Shown: positions 1 to 7,353 of the stretch, piece after piece
Layout: each line of letters begins with the position of its first letter
Numbering within the stretch: position 1 is the first letter of the stretch
From: CAZUSO01 sp964622775
Lineage (GTDB): Bacteria > Bacteroidota > Bacteroidia > Chitinophagales > Chitinophagaceae
Direction of reading: 5' to 3'
Length of the DNA: 61,558 nucleotides
Assembly (NCBI GenBank): GCA_964622775.1
Contig: CAZUSO010000010.1
Coordinates: 1-61,558, forward strand
The notes under the pieces: generated by a model
Databases searched by the model: none
What the model saw: the letters and a program-made list of their open reading frames with translations, nothing else
What the model was told of the DNA's origin: nothing
Translations under genes and position numbers: made by a program

Positions 1-125
1 GCCGTGCAGGCATTGAAAGCAACGGGATTGCCAAATTCCCGATGGAGCATTTGTCCCAGGGCATGTACATTCTGAAGTACCAGGATGATGTGACAACACA
101 GACTATCAAGGTGAACAGGAAGTAG
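1..125 (+). CDS. C-terminal end of a T9SS type A sorting-domain protein (partial)
   Basis: An open frame enters from the left edge and ends at the TAG at 123-125. The visible 40 residues include the pattern LSQGMYILKYQDD followed by TQTIKVNRK, the usual end of a T9SS type A C-terminal sorting domain (G-x-Y-x-L/I then a strand ending in basic residues). In this family the domain directs export across the outer membrane by the type IX system and is then removed. The functional part of the protein lies outside the window, so its activity is unknown. A strong terminator follows directly. Confidence 0.7.
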   Translation, partial: RAGIESNGIAKFPMEHLSQGMYILKYQDDVTTQTIKVNRK

Positions 126-151
126 TGTGAGGAAACGATAAGGTTGTTTCA

Positions 152-198
152 TAAAGCAAAGCCGTCCCGGATTAATTTTCGGGGCGGCTTTGCTTTAT
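152..198 (+). terminator. Rho-independent terminator after the partial T9SS gene
   Basis: The arms at 152-169 and 180-197 are complementary over 18 bp with a single G-T pair (core AAAGCAAAGCC / GGCTTTGCTTT) around a 10-nt loop. The arms are symmetrical (A-rich start, T-rich end), so it could work in both directions. It sits 26 bp after the stop codon. Confidence 0.8.
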
Positions 199-257
199 GG
201 ACAATTGGTAATTGTCAATGGAAAATGAATGAGGGGGGAAAGGACATTCACTGAGCC

Positions 258-295
258 GGGAACGCCGGATGGAGCGGTGGGTGAGCACACCACGG
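258..295 (+). repeat. Left copy of a direct repeat flanking the 42-bp tandem array
   Basis: The stretch AACGCCGGATGGAGCGGTGG..GTGAG..CACCACGG at 258-295 recurs in diverged form at 697-737. The two copies have the same orientation and bracket the tandem array. Confidence 0.55.
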
Positions 296-375
296 CGGGA
301 GCGATGTATGAAGCTAATAATATTTGTTGTATTCTGATCACCGTTTCCGCTATTGAGGATTTAGTTTCCGTTTAA

Positions 376-694
376 CAAGACAGCGCTTCCACCGGACAAG
401 ACAGACTTTCCATGTCCCAGGTTTTAGTTTCCATTTAACAAGGTAGAGTTTCCGTGTCCCAGGCTTTCATTTCCATTTAACAAGATAAAGTTTCCGTGTC
501 CCAGGGTTTCATTTCCATTTAACAAGGTAAAGTTTCCATGTCCCAGGGTTTCATTTCCGTTTAACAAGGTAGAGTTTTCATGTCCCAGGGTTTCATTTCC
601 GTTTAACAAGGTAAAGTTTCCGTGTCCCAGGCTTTAATTTCCATTTAACAGGGTAGAGTTTACATGTCATAGGCTTTAGTTTCCATTTAACAAG
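376..694. repeat. 42-bp tandem repeat (VNTR-like), about 7 units
   Basis: The marker CCCAGG (or a variant) recurs at 416, 458, 500, 542, 584, 626 and 668, an exact 42-bp period. Each unit reads roughly CCCAGG-TTTCATTTCC-rTTTAACAAG-GTAAAGTTTCC-rTGT. Units differ by a few substitutions, and the outermost ones (before 416, after 668) are degenerate. As 42 is a multiple of three, the minus strand at 424-609 stays open and would read as a 14-residue repeat (LLNGNETLGHGNFT type). No start or ribosome-binding context supports translation, so I treat the array as non-coding. Confidence 0.85.
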
Positions 695-696
695 AA

Positions 697-737
697 GAAA
701 CGCCGAATGGGGTGGTGAGTGAGGGCTTGCACCACGG
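697..737 (+). repeat. Right copy of the direct repeat flanking the tandem array
   Basis: Diverged second copy of the 258-295 sequence (AACGCCGAATGGGGTGGTG..GTGAG..CACCACGG). It lies just before the 3' end of the convergent FAD oxidoreductase gene. Confidence 0.55.
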
Positions 738-765
738 CAATAAACCGGAGTATGCTATAATAAAC

Positions 766-2322
766 TCAGGCTATAATGCTGTCTGCTACACGCGCTCCAT
801 CCAAGGCAGCGGAAATAATGCCTCCGGCATAGCCGGCGCCCTCCGCGCAGGGGTAAAGCCCCTTCACCTGCGGATGTTGCAGGCTAATGGCATCCCGAGG
901 GATGCGGACAGGTGAAGAGGTGCGCGACTCCGTGGCCACTACGATAGCTTCTTCTGAAAAATATCCTTTCATCTTTCTCCCGAATGTCTGAAAGCCGGCG
1001 GCCAAAGCAGCAAAAACTTCCTTAGGCAGCGCTTCATGAAGTAATGCGCTATTAATTCCTGGCAGATAGCTGCAATCGGGTAGGGTAGCCGATAATTTTT
1101 TCGCAACAAAATCCGTTATCCGTTGCGCGGGTGCCACCAGATTTCCGCCGCCGGCTTCCCAGGCCCGGCGTTCTGTCATTTGCTGAAAATGCATCGCCGC
1201 CAGGTTACCCTTTAATCCGTAACGTGCAAAATCTTTTTCATCCACGGTTACCACTATTCCGGAATTGGCATAAGGGTTGTCACGCTTGGAGGGTGACCAG
1301 CCATTTACAACCAATGCTCCCGGTTCAGTGGCTGCCGGAGCAATGATACCTCCCGGACACATGCAAAACGAAAATACGCCACGCCCCTGCTCCTGGCTCA
1401 CCAAACTATAGGCTGCCGGAGGTAACCCGGCATTTCGCGTGCTGCCCGGTTCCTCATGATACTGAATGCAGTCAACCAGGTTCTGGGAATGTTCGGCACG
1501 AACGCCTAATGCAAAAGGCTTAGGCTCAATCTCTATTTTCTTTTGATCTAATAATTCAAAAATATCCCTTGCTGAATGCCCTGTGGCCAATATCAGATTG
1601 TCACAGGCGATATGATCCCGGTCGTTAACGACAATACCTTTTAAGACATCATGCTCAAGAATCAGATCCGTCAGTTTGCTATGAAATAAAACCAATCCGC
1701 CGCAGGAGATGATAGCCTCCCGCATGGCGCTGATGATACCCGGCAGTTTGTTGGTTCCGATGTGCGGATGCGCTTCGCACAAGATACGCTCATCGGCTCC
1801 GAAATAGTGGAACCATTGCAGGCTGCGCATGACGTTGCCGCGCTTTGTGGATCGGGTGTATAATTTGCCGTCGCTGTAGGTACCGGCCCCGCCTTCTCCG
1901 AAACAGTAATTGGATTCCGGATTAACGATGCCTGATTTATTGATTGCTGCCAAATCCCGCCGGCGTTCCCGGACATTTTTACCGCGCTCAATGATAACCG
2001 GCTTAAGTCCTCTTTCGATCAGGCGTAGCGCAGCAAACAATCCGGCCGGGCCGCAGCCCGCAATCAGCACCTCCTTCTTATTATGCACATTCTGTAGTTG
2101 CGGTGTAAATGCAAAAGCATCGGCAAAGGGCTCGTCTATAAAAACACGAACCCGCAACTGAACGGATATGTTACGGCTGCGCGCATCTACGGAGCGGCGT
2201 AAAGTCTGTATGGCCTGAATGCGGTCCGGCTTGATTTGCAGCATGGCGGCCGCTTTCCGGCGCAGTATATTATCCTGTAGCGAATCCTGCAGCGCAAGCT
2301 TCAGCGAAATGTCCTGTGGCAT
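766..2322 (-). CDS. FAD-dependent (NAD(P)-utilising) dehydrogenase, COG2509-like
   Basis: A 518-residue cytosolic flavoprotein of the family usually named NAD(P)/FAD-dependent oxidoreductase; its substrate is not established. The dinucleotide-binding Rossmann motif GCGPAGLFAALRL starts at residue 89 after an N-terminal domain of about 80 residues, as is normal here. Further family marks are CFGEGGAGTYSDGKLYTR, LATGHSARD (second glycine motif), ESRTSSPVRIPRD and the FAD-contact end CAEGAGYAGGIISAALDG. The length is typical and the frame intact. The start at 2322 puts the domains at the expected distance. murF lies 105 bp upstream on the same strand, so co-transcription is possible but not shown. 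Confidence 0.85.
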   Translation of the reverse strand: MPQDISLKLALQDSLQDNILRRKAAAMLQIKPDRIQAIQTLRRSVDARSRNISVQLRVRVFIDEPFADAFAFTPQLQNVHNKKEVLIAGCGPAGLFAALRLIERGLKPVIIERGKNVRERRRDLAAINKSGIVNPESNYCFGEGGAGTYSDGKLYTRSTKRGNVMRSLQWFHYFGADERILCEAHPHIGTNKLPGIISAMREAIISCGGLVLFHSKLTDLILEHDVLKGIVVNDRDHIACDNLILATGHSARDIFELLDQKKIEIEPKPFALGVRAEHSQNLVDCIQYHEEPGSTRNAGLPPAAYSLVSQEQGRGVFSFCMCPGGIIAPAATEPGALVVNGWSPSKRDNPYANSGIVVTVDEKDFARYGLKGNLAAMHFQQMTERRAWEAGGGNLVAPAQRITDFVAKKLSATLPDCSYLPGINSALLHEALPKEVFAALAAGFQTFGRKMKGYFSEEAIVVATESRTSSPVRIPRDAISLQHPQVKGLYPCAEGAGYAGGIISAALDGARVADSIIA

Positions 2323-2427
2323 AGCTGCAACAAAAGTAATGGCTTTTATTTTCCGGAAGCTAAAAAAGCGTTTTGGGAGCGTGGTGTATATGGGTGATTG
2401 GTGGTCAGCGACAAGAAATTACCGCAT

Positions 2428-3720
2428 TTACAAGACTGCTAAAATTTTTTCCATTTGCGCCCCCCGCGATCCTTTTACCAGAATCAGGGCATGACTTACC
2501 GGATGTTCCTGAAGAAACTGCACAGCAATATCCGCATCTTCAAACCATTGAAAATTATGGCGGGTAGCGCTAAATTCTTTTCCAACCAATATTACATTTT
2601 CAAAGCCCAGTTGTACCGCCAGGTCGATGAGCGCCTGATGCTCTGCATGCTCAGCGTTTCCCATTTCTTTCATCGAACCCAGCATCAGCCACTTTTGTTC
2701 TGCCTCCATGCCGGCAAGATTCTGCAAGGCAGATTTCATACTGGCGGGATTGGCATTGTAGGCGTCGGAAATAATCCGGTTAGCGCCTTTGAGAATGAGT
2801 TGAGAACGGCTGTTGGAAGGGGCATAGCTTTCAATGGCTTTTTTGATTTCATCTATCACCATGCCAAAATAATGGCCGACGGCAATTGCGGCAAGCACGT
2901 TCGGTAAATTATACTCGCCCACTAATTTTGTGTGGATAGTCGTTTCCATTCCTGCGCTCAAAACGGCTACCTGAAGGAAAAACCCATCGGTTAAGGCCCG
3001 TCCGGTGATTTGGGCATTAGCGCTGCCGTAAGTTACCTGGTGCTCAATGCCCGTTGACATTTTCTCCAGATAATCCAAATCTGCACAGCGGAAGATGCTG
3101 CCTTCAAACTTCCGGATAAAGTCATAGAGTTCTCCTTTAGCTTTGCGTACGCCTTCAATACCGCCAAAGCCTTCCAGGTGTGCTTTCCCGCAATTCGTAA
3201 TCAGGCCGTAACCGGGTAACGCGATTTCGCAGTATGTTGCAATTTCGCCCTGGTGATTCGCCCCCATTTCTATAATTGCCATCTCCGTATCGCTGCTGAT
3301 CTTTAGCAGGGTAAGCGGTACTCCGATGTGGTTATTCTGATTGCCTTCCGTTGCGAGTGTATGGTATTTTGCTGATAATACCTGCGCAACTAATTCTTTG
3401 GTTGTGGTCTTTCCGTTGGACCCGGTGATAGCAATAACCGGAATGTTTAATTGTAAACGATGGTGCTTAGCCAACTGTTGCAAAGTGGTCAATACATTCT
3501 GCACAAAAAGAATACGAGGATGCGCATCAAAAAGCGCTTCATCCGCTATCACCCAGGCTGCACCTTTTTTCAAAGCCTCTAAAGCAAACTGATTGCCATT
3601 GAAACTGGGGCCTTTCAGGGCAAAAAACAAATCACCCTGCTTAATGCTCCGGCTGTCTGTACAAACAGAAGGATGCTTCAGAAACAGATCGTATAATTCG
3701 GGAATGGTTATGGTATGCAT
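2428..3720 (-). CDS. murF: UDP-N-acetylmuramoyl-tripeptide--D-alanyl-D-alanine ligase
   Basis: Adds D-Ala-D-Ala to UDP-MurNAc-tripeptide with ATP, the last cytosolic step of peptidoglycan precursor synthesis. The 430-residue frame has the Mur-ligase order: a short N-terminal UDP-binding domain (SRSIKQGDLFFALKG, residues 23-37), the ATP-binding P-loop GSNGKTTTKE from residue 100, NQNNHIGVPLTLL, the central EMGANHQGEI and ITNCGKAHLEGFG, and the C-terminal domain with ISDAYNANPASM. These place it in MurF rather than MurC, D or E. It is not in a dcw cluster. The flavoprotein gene follows 105 bp downstream on the same strand. Confidence 0.95.
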   Translation of the reverse strand: MHTITIPELYDLFLKHPSVCTDSRSIKQGDLFFALKGPSFNGNQFALEALKKGAAWVIADEALFDAHPRILFVQNVLTTLQQLAKHHRLQLNIPVIAITGSNGKTTTKELVAQVLSAKYHTLATEGNQNNHIGVPLTLLKISSDTEMAIIEMGANHQGEIATYCEIALPGYGLITNCGKAHLEGFGGIEGVRKAKGELYDFIRKFEGSIFRCADLDYLEKMSTGIEHQVTYGSANAQITGRALTDGFFLQVAVLSAGMETTIHTKLVGEYNLPNVLAAIAVGHYFGMVIDEIKKAIESYAPSNSRSQLILKGANRIISDAYNANPASMKSALQNLAGMEAEQKWLMLGSMKEMGNAEHAEHQALIDLAVQLGFENVILVGKEFSATRHNFQWFEDADIAVQFLQEHPVSHALILVKGSRGAQMEKILAVL

Positions 3721-4312
3721 CTTTCAAAGTCGGTTGAACACAAAAATAAGCTATGCGGAACGATTCAAACCAGAATAATTTTTTAGAAAATGGAAATGGA
3801 GCATGGACGCATAGGCTGCATATTGTCCATTATCACCTGTCAATTTATGGAAGGTTTTGTGATCTACAGTGTATTCCCTGAAAAGGCACATCCCCCAAAT
3901 ATCGTACCTGTGAAGCTGTCTGTACGGTAAAAGATATGAGGTCACGACCAAAGAAATTCCAAATTGCAAAGCAGTTTGATTAGAATTTCCGGGTGGAGCA
4001 ATCTCCGGTTGCGTTTGGAATAGCGTCCCCTTACAACCCGCCTGGGGGATTGCTCCGTTTCATTAAAACCATATAGCGCAGCGAAATGATTTTAATTTCG
4101 ATCGTTATGTCACACTTTTGGCTGTCCCTCCCCCTCAGGCGGTGCTACAATGACAACTAACTTTGACCTTACTCCGTGTTGTGACGTTACGATTGACTCT
4201 TCACTTACAATGAAAGTGGCGGGTTGACATCAAAGGGGTTAATGTCATTGTAGTGTGGCAATTTGTGTCGCCTCGCCCTGAAATGTATTTCCTGCGAACA
4301 GGTGTAAAATAT
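3721..4312. other. Intergenic region between murF and the histidine kinase
   Basis: No convincing gene. A 72-codon minus-strand frame at 3751-3969 lacks recognisable features. The region holds a dispersed repeat (3982-4099) and three copies of a TACAATGA-type motif: 4146-4153, 4206-4213, and inverted within 4238-4255. The first and last form an inverted pair with an 11-bp identical core (CTACAATGACA / TGTCATTGTAG). Confidence 0.5.
3982..4099 (+). repeat. Dispersed repeat family A, copy 1 (loop inverted)
   Basis: Shares with 13756-13890 and 53283-53415 the order AGAATTTCC, GTTTGGAATAG, ATTGCTCC and then a hairpin with arms ATTAAAA..CAT / ATG..TTTTAAT. It also carries a stem GGAGCAATCTCC / GGGGATTGCTCC. 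In this copy the hairpin loop reads ATAGCGCAGCGAA, the reverse complement of the loop type TTTGCTGCGCTAT in the other two. Confidence 0.6.
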
Positions 4313-4320
4313 TATCTTTG
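4313..4320 (+). promoter_or_regulatory. Probable -7 promoter box of the histidine kinase gene
   Basis: TATCTTTG fits the Bacteroidota -7 consensus TAnnTTTG and lies 26 bp before the ATG at 4347. No exact TTG sits 19-21 bp upstream; the nearest is TTTC at 4288-4291. Confidence 0.5.
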
Positions 4321-4346
4321 TTGCTGACAATTCATTGGAGCATTGA

Positions 4347-5621
4347 ATGAAAAAAGTATTTCCGGCCATCGTTATATTTATCTCGCTGTCTTTGCTGGGG
4401 CTGATGTATTTTCAATTTTCCTGGATCAAGAATGCCGTTATTGTTCAAAAGACAAAATATCAAAACCAGGTCGAAAATTCGATCAATGATATACGGAAAG
4501 ATTTGCTGAATCGCGCTATTGAAATTTATGGATTCAACCCGGATTATGCCAATCTCACTGATGATGCGGCGGGAAATTTTTTCTGGCAAAATATAACGGC
4601 TATCGAACCCAATGAGATCAATGCAATTATCAGAACGCAGTTGAAGAAAAATGATATTACACTGGATTTTGAATTTGCCATTGTGAATCAGTTAGACTTT
4701 ATTTTGAAGCGGTCGCCGGGTTATTCTAAAAATGACATTACTCAATCGTTTAAGCGCAATTTATCCGGCGATGGTAATTTTGTCCTTTATCTGTATATCA
4801 AAGAACCTACTAATTTCATCTGGGGGCGCCTGTGGTGGACTATTGTAGCTTCCATACTGTTTTCGGTGATTATTGTAACTGCATTTGTGCTGACTGTAGG
4901 TACAATTTTCCGGCAAAAAAAGATATCGGAAATAAAGACGGATTTTATCAATAATATGACGCATGAATTTAAGACGCCGCTGGCAACCATATCTCTGGCG
5001 GTTGGGGCGCTCAATACCAAAAAGGTGCAGGAAGATCCCGAAAAGTTGTCTTATTTCGCCGGTATTATCCGGGATGAAAATACGCGCATGAATAAGCAGG
5101 TGGAAAAAATATTGCAGGCTGCAAAATTAGAAAGTAATGAGCTGGATTTGAATCTACAGCCGGTAAATGTTCATGAAGAAATCACAAAAGCTGCCAATAA
5201 TATATTACTGTCCATCAATCAGCGAAACGGAAGCCTGATTCAAAAGCTCAACGCAAAGCAGTATGTGCTCAATTTGGATGAGGTGCATTTTACCAACCTG
5301 ATTAACAACCTGCTCGACAATGCCGTAAAATATTCGAGTGAAAAACCGTTGGTACGGATTGAAACCTTCAATCCTACTCCATCGAACATAGTCATAAAAA
5401 TCAAGGATAACGGAATCGGTATGTCGAAAGACACCCAGTCGCGTATCTTTGAGAAATTTTACCGTGCGCATACCGGCAATATTCATAATGTAAAAGGTTT
5501 TGGACTGGGGCTTAGTTATGTTAAAACTGTGGTGACCGCACATCAGGGTAAAATAAAGGTAGAGAGTGTGCCCGGGAAAGGTTCCACCTTTATCGTAGAT
5601 CTGCCTTTGTTAAAATCCTGA
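4347..5621 (+). CDS. Sensor histidine kinase, two membrane segments, orphan
   Basis: A 424-residue inner-membrane sensor kinase. TM1 is at about residues 5-26, a sensor region of about 130 residues follows, and TM2 is at about 163-188. The cytosolic core has an H-box NNMTHEFKTPLATIS (phospho-accepting His206), N-box NNLLDNAVKYS, G1 DNGIGM, F-box FEKFYRAHTGN and G2 GFGLGLSYVK. No HAMP domain is obvious between TM2 and the H-box. The layout resembles RprX-type kinases of Bacteroidota, which usually sit beside an OmpR-type response regulator. None is present in this window: lolA follows and murF precedes on the opposite strand. The signal sensed is unknown. Confidence 0.9.
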   Translation: MKKVFPAIVIFISLSLLGLMYFQFSWIKNAVIVQKTKYQNQVENSINDIRKDLLNRAIEIYGFNPDYANLTDDAAGNFFWQNITAIEPNEINAIIRTQLKKNDITLDFEFAIVNQLDFILKRSPGYSKNDITQSFKRNLSGDGNFVLYLYIKEPTNFIWGRLWWTIVASILFSVIIVTAFVLTVGTIFRQKKISEIKTDFINNMTHEFKTPLATISLAVGALNTKKVQEDPEKLSYFAGIIRDENTRMNKQVEKILQAAKLESNELDLNLQPVNVHEEITKAANNILLSINQRNGSLIQKLNAKQYVLNLDEVHFTNLINNLLDNAVKYSSEKPLVRIETFNPTPSNIVIKIKDNGIGMSKDTQSRIFEKFYRAHTGNIHNVKGFGLGLSYVKTVVTAHQGKIKVESVPGKGSTFIVDLPLLKS

Positions 5622-5729
5622 CTTGCCCGGTGGGGTTGCTTAAACCTTTAGCGTAGATTTATTTCTAAAGCGCTAATTTCATGGATTTATTGATCTATTA
5701 TAAATGTTATACAATATAAATATATACAA

Positions 5730-6377
5730 ATGAGAAACTTAACAGCCTTAATATTATTAGCCCTTACCGGATTATTTACCCTGAATACTGTGCATGCCCA
5801 GGATGCAAAAGCAAAGAGTATTCTGAATAAAGTAAGTGCAAAAATGAAAACGGCAAAAACCCTGAAAGCTGATTTTTCGCTGGCGATGAAAGATGCCAAA
5901 GGCAGTGTGGGTCAGACTATTTCCGGCGTGTTTATGATGAAAGGCAATAAATACCGGGTAAATGCCGGCGCACAGGAAATCATTTGCGACGCTAAAAGCG
6001 TTTGGACCTATCTGAAAAAAAACAACGAGGTGCAGATTGCCACATTTAATCCTGATGAGCAGGCTATCTCTCCTGCAAAGCTGTTTTCCGGTGTTTATGA
6101 AAAAGAATATAGCTATAGCTATAAGGGCAAAAAAACATTCAACGGGAAATCCGTTGATATGATTGAACTAAAGCCCAAAGGCAATATGGACATTAGCCGT
6201 GTAGAATTGTATGTAGATCCATCCGGGAATATATCCGGCGGCAATATCTTTGAAAAATCCGGCAATTTTTATACATACACCATTTCGGGTATTACGCCCA
6301 ATGCGGCCGTTTCCGATGCGCAGTTTACTTTTGATACTAAAGCGCATCCGGGCGTGGATGTTATTGATCTCCGGTAG
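5730..6377 (+). CDS. lolA: Outer-membrane lipoprotein carrier protein LolA-like
   Basis: A 215-residue periplasmic protein with an Sec signal peptide (hydrophobic LTALILLALTGLF, cleavage after VHA-Q near residue 24). The mature part begins DAKAKSILNKVSAKMKTAKT, followed by the LolA-type half-barrel pattern of short strands: LKADFSLAM, SGVFMMKGNKYRV, ICDAKSVWTYLKKNNEVQI. LolA carries lipoproteins from the LolCDE exporter through the periplasm to the outer membrane. Bacteroidota usually lack an obvious LolB, so a LolA-like protein may act alone. It is 108 bp after the histidine kinase on the same strand. No clear TAnnTTTG box was found just upstream. Confidence 0.8.
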   Translation: MRNLTALILLALTGLFTLNTVHAQDAKAKSILNKVSAKMKTAKTLKADFSLAMKDAKGSVGQTISGVFMMKGNKYRVNAGAQEIICDAKSVWTYLKKNNEVQIATFNPDEQAISPAKLFSGVYEKEYSYSYKGKKTFNGKSVDMIELKPKGNMDISRVELYVDPSGNISGGNIFEKSGNFYTYTISGITPNAAVSDAQFTFDTKAHPGVDVIDLR

Positions 6378-6397
6378 AGGAAGATTAGGTGGTCAGA

Positions 6398-6436
6398 TTA
6401 CCGCTGTTGTTGGTGAAAAAACAATAACGGCGGTAA
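6398..6436. terminator. Hairpin between convergent lolA and the AHSA1-type gene
   Basis: The arms TTACCGCTGTT (6398-6408) and AACGGCGGTAA (6426-6436) pair over 11 bp with one G-T pair. No T-run follows, so terminator function is inferred only from its place between convergent genes. Confidence 0.4.
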
Positions 6437-6492
6437 AGTAAAGCGTATCCCCACATATGCATGCCTTGCACAAAGAAATGTCCAAAGCCATC

Positions 6493-6981
6493 TTAATTCA
6501 CTAAGGTAAGGGCATTGTACTTATTCCTCAGATCCAGACCACCTTCATAAACCGACTTTAAATTAATTAAATAGAACAGCCAGTCAGACACACATCTCAA
6601 ATATATGTTTTGCCTGGAATCTTCATCTGTAGGGATGTCTCTTTGTATAAGATGCACCATTACATACTGATCTATTTTTGTCAATTGAACTTCTACGATA
6701 CAATTGCCGGCAAACGTAAATGTTATAAAATCTTTGCCATTAGCAGCTAAAATTTTCCCGTTTTCTACCACATTCTGTGCATACCATGACCAAATGTAGG
6801 TATTCCCGGCTTCAAAGTTCTGGTATATGGAAAGGAGTTTGCCTGCCTTATCAAAATATGTTGCTCTTCTGAGAAACCATCTTTCTATCTCGGCGGCGAC
6901 GGTCCAGGCATTATAAAGGGTGTGTAGTTCAGATTTAATGACTATCTTTTTTGTAAAAGTAGTCCAGTTGAAGTCTTTCAT
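6493..6981 (-). CDS. SRPBCC / AHSA1-type START-like domain protein
   Basis: A 162-residue cytosolic protein. The N-terminus (TKKIVIKSELHTLYNAWT..EIERWFL) matches the opening helix-grip pattern of AHSA1-type SRPBCC proteins, which bind small hydrophobic ligands. The later GNTYIWSWYAQNVVENGKIL and DFITFTFAGNC strands also fit. The ligand is unknown. It is convergent with lolA and noticeably AT-rich compared with murF or clpB. The frame is intact and of typical length. Confidence 0.75.
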   Translation of the reverse strand: MKDFNWTTFTKKIVIKSELHTLYNAWTVAAEIERWFLRRATYFDKAGKLLSIYQNFEAGNTYIWSWYAQNVVENGKILAANGKDFITFTFAGNCIVEVQLTKIDQYVMVHLIQRDIPTDEDSRQNIYLRCVSDWLFYLINLKSVYEGGLDLRNKYNALTLVN

Positions 6982-7353
6982 AATTTTATTACGCTGTCTT
7001 TATTATCTAAGTTTCGTTGTCCGGAACACATCTGTTAAATCCGTGTCCGTTATCTTTCAGCTTATACAAATCATAATTGTATCATTTGCTTGCCGGGGAA
7101 GACCAGGTTTAATTTTAATGTTCCGTTTAAAGTTGAAAAATCTTGTTGATTCATGGAAGGGAATTGTTGTTTTTAGTGTTCTTTTCGAATACAAAACCAT
7201 GCTTTTTTGTTTCATCCAGGTGTTGCACAAGGAGCTTGGGTCGTTTAAATGATTTTGAAACACTGTACTGTTTTTATCTGATTTAATATTAGAAGATGGG
7301 GGAGCCGGGATCGCCTTTGATAACATTTTTTAAAATGATCATTGTTGGTTTTG
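6982..7353. other. AT-rich intergenic stretch, no gene seen
   Basis: Open frames at 6920-7252 (+) and 7057-7326 (-) have no recognisable domain, signal peptide or promoter context and largely overlap one another on opposite strands. No repeat or hairpin stands out. Confidence 0.4.

Noticed and set aside
424..609. Minus-strand frame with a 14-residue repeat
   Set aside because: It arises from the 42-bp tandem array; there is no start context and degenerate edge units.
376..694. CRISPR array
   Set aside because: The repeats are directly contiguous with no unique spacers, and no cas genes are present.
3751..3969. Possible small gene upstream of murF (minus strand)
   Set aside because: No signal, domain or promoter; composition is like non-coding DNA.
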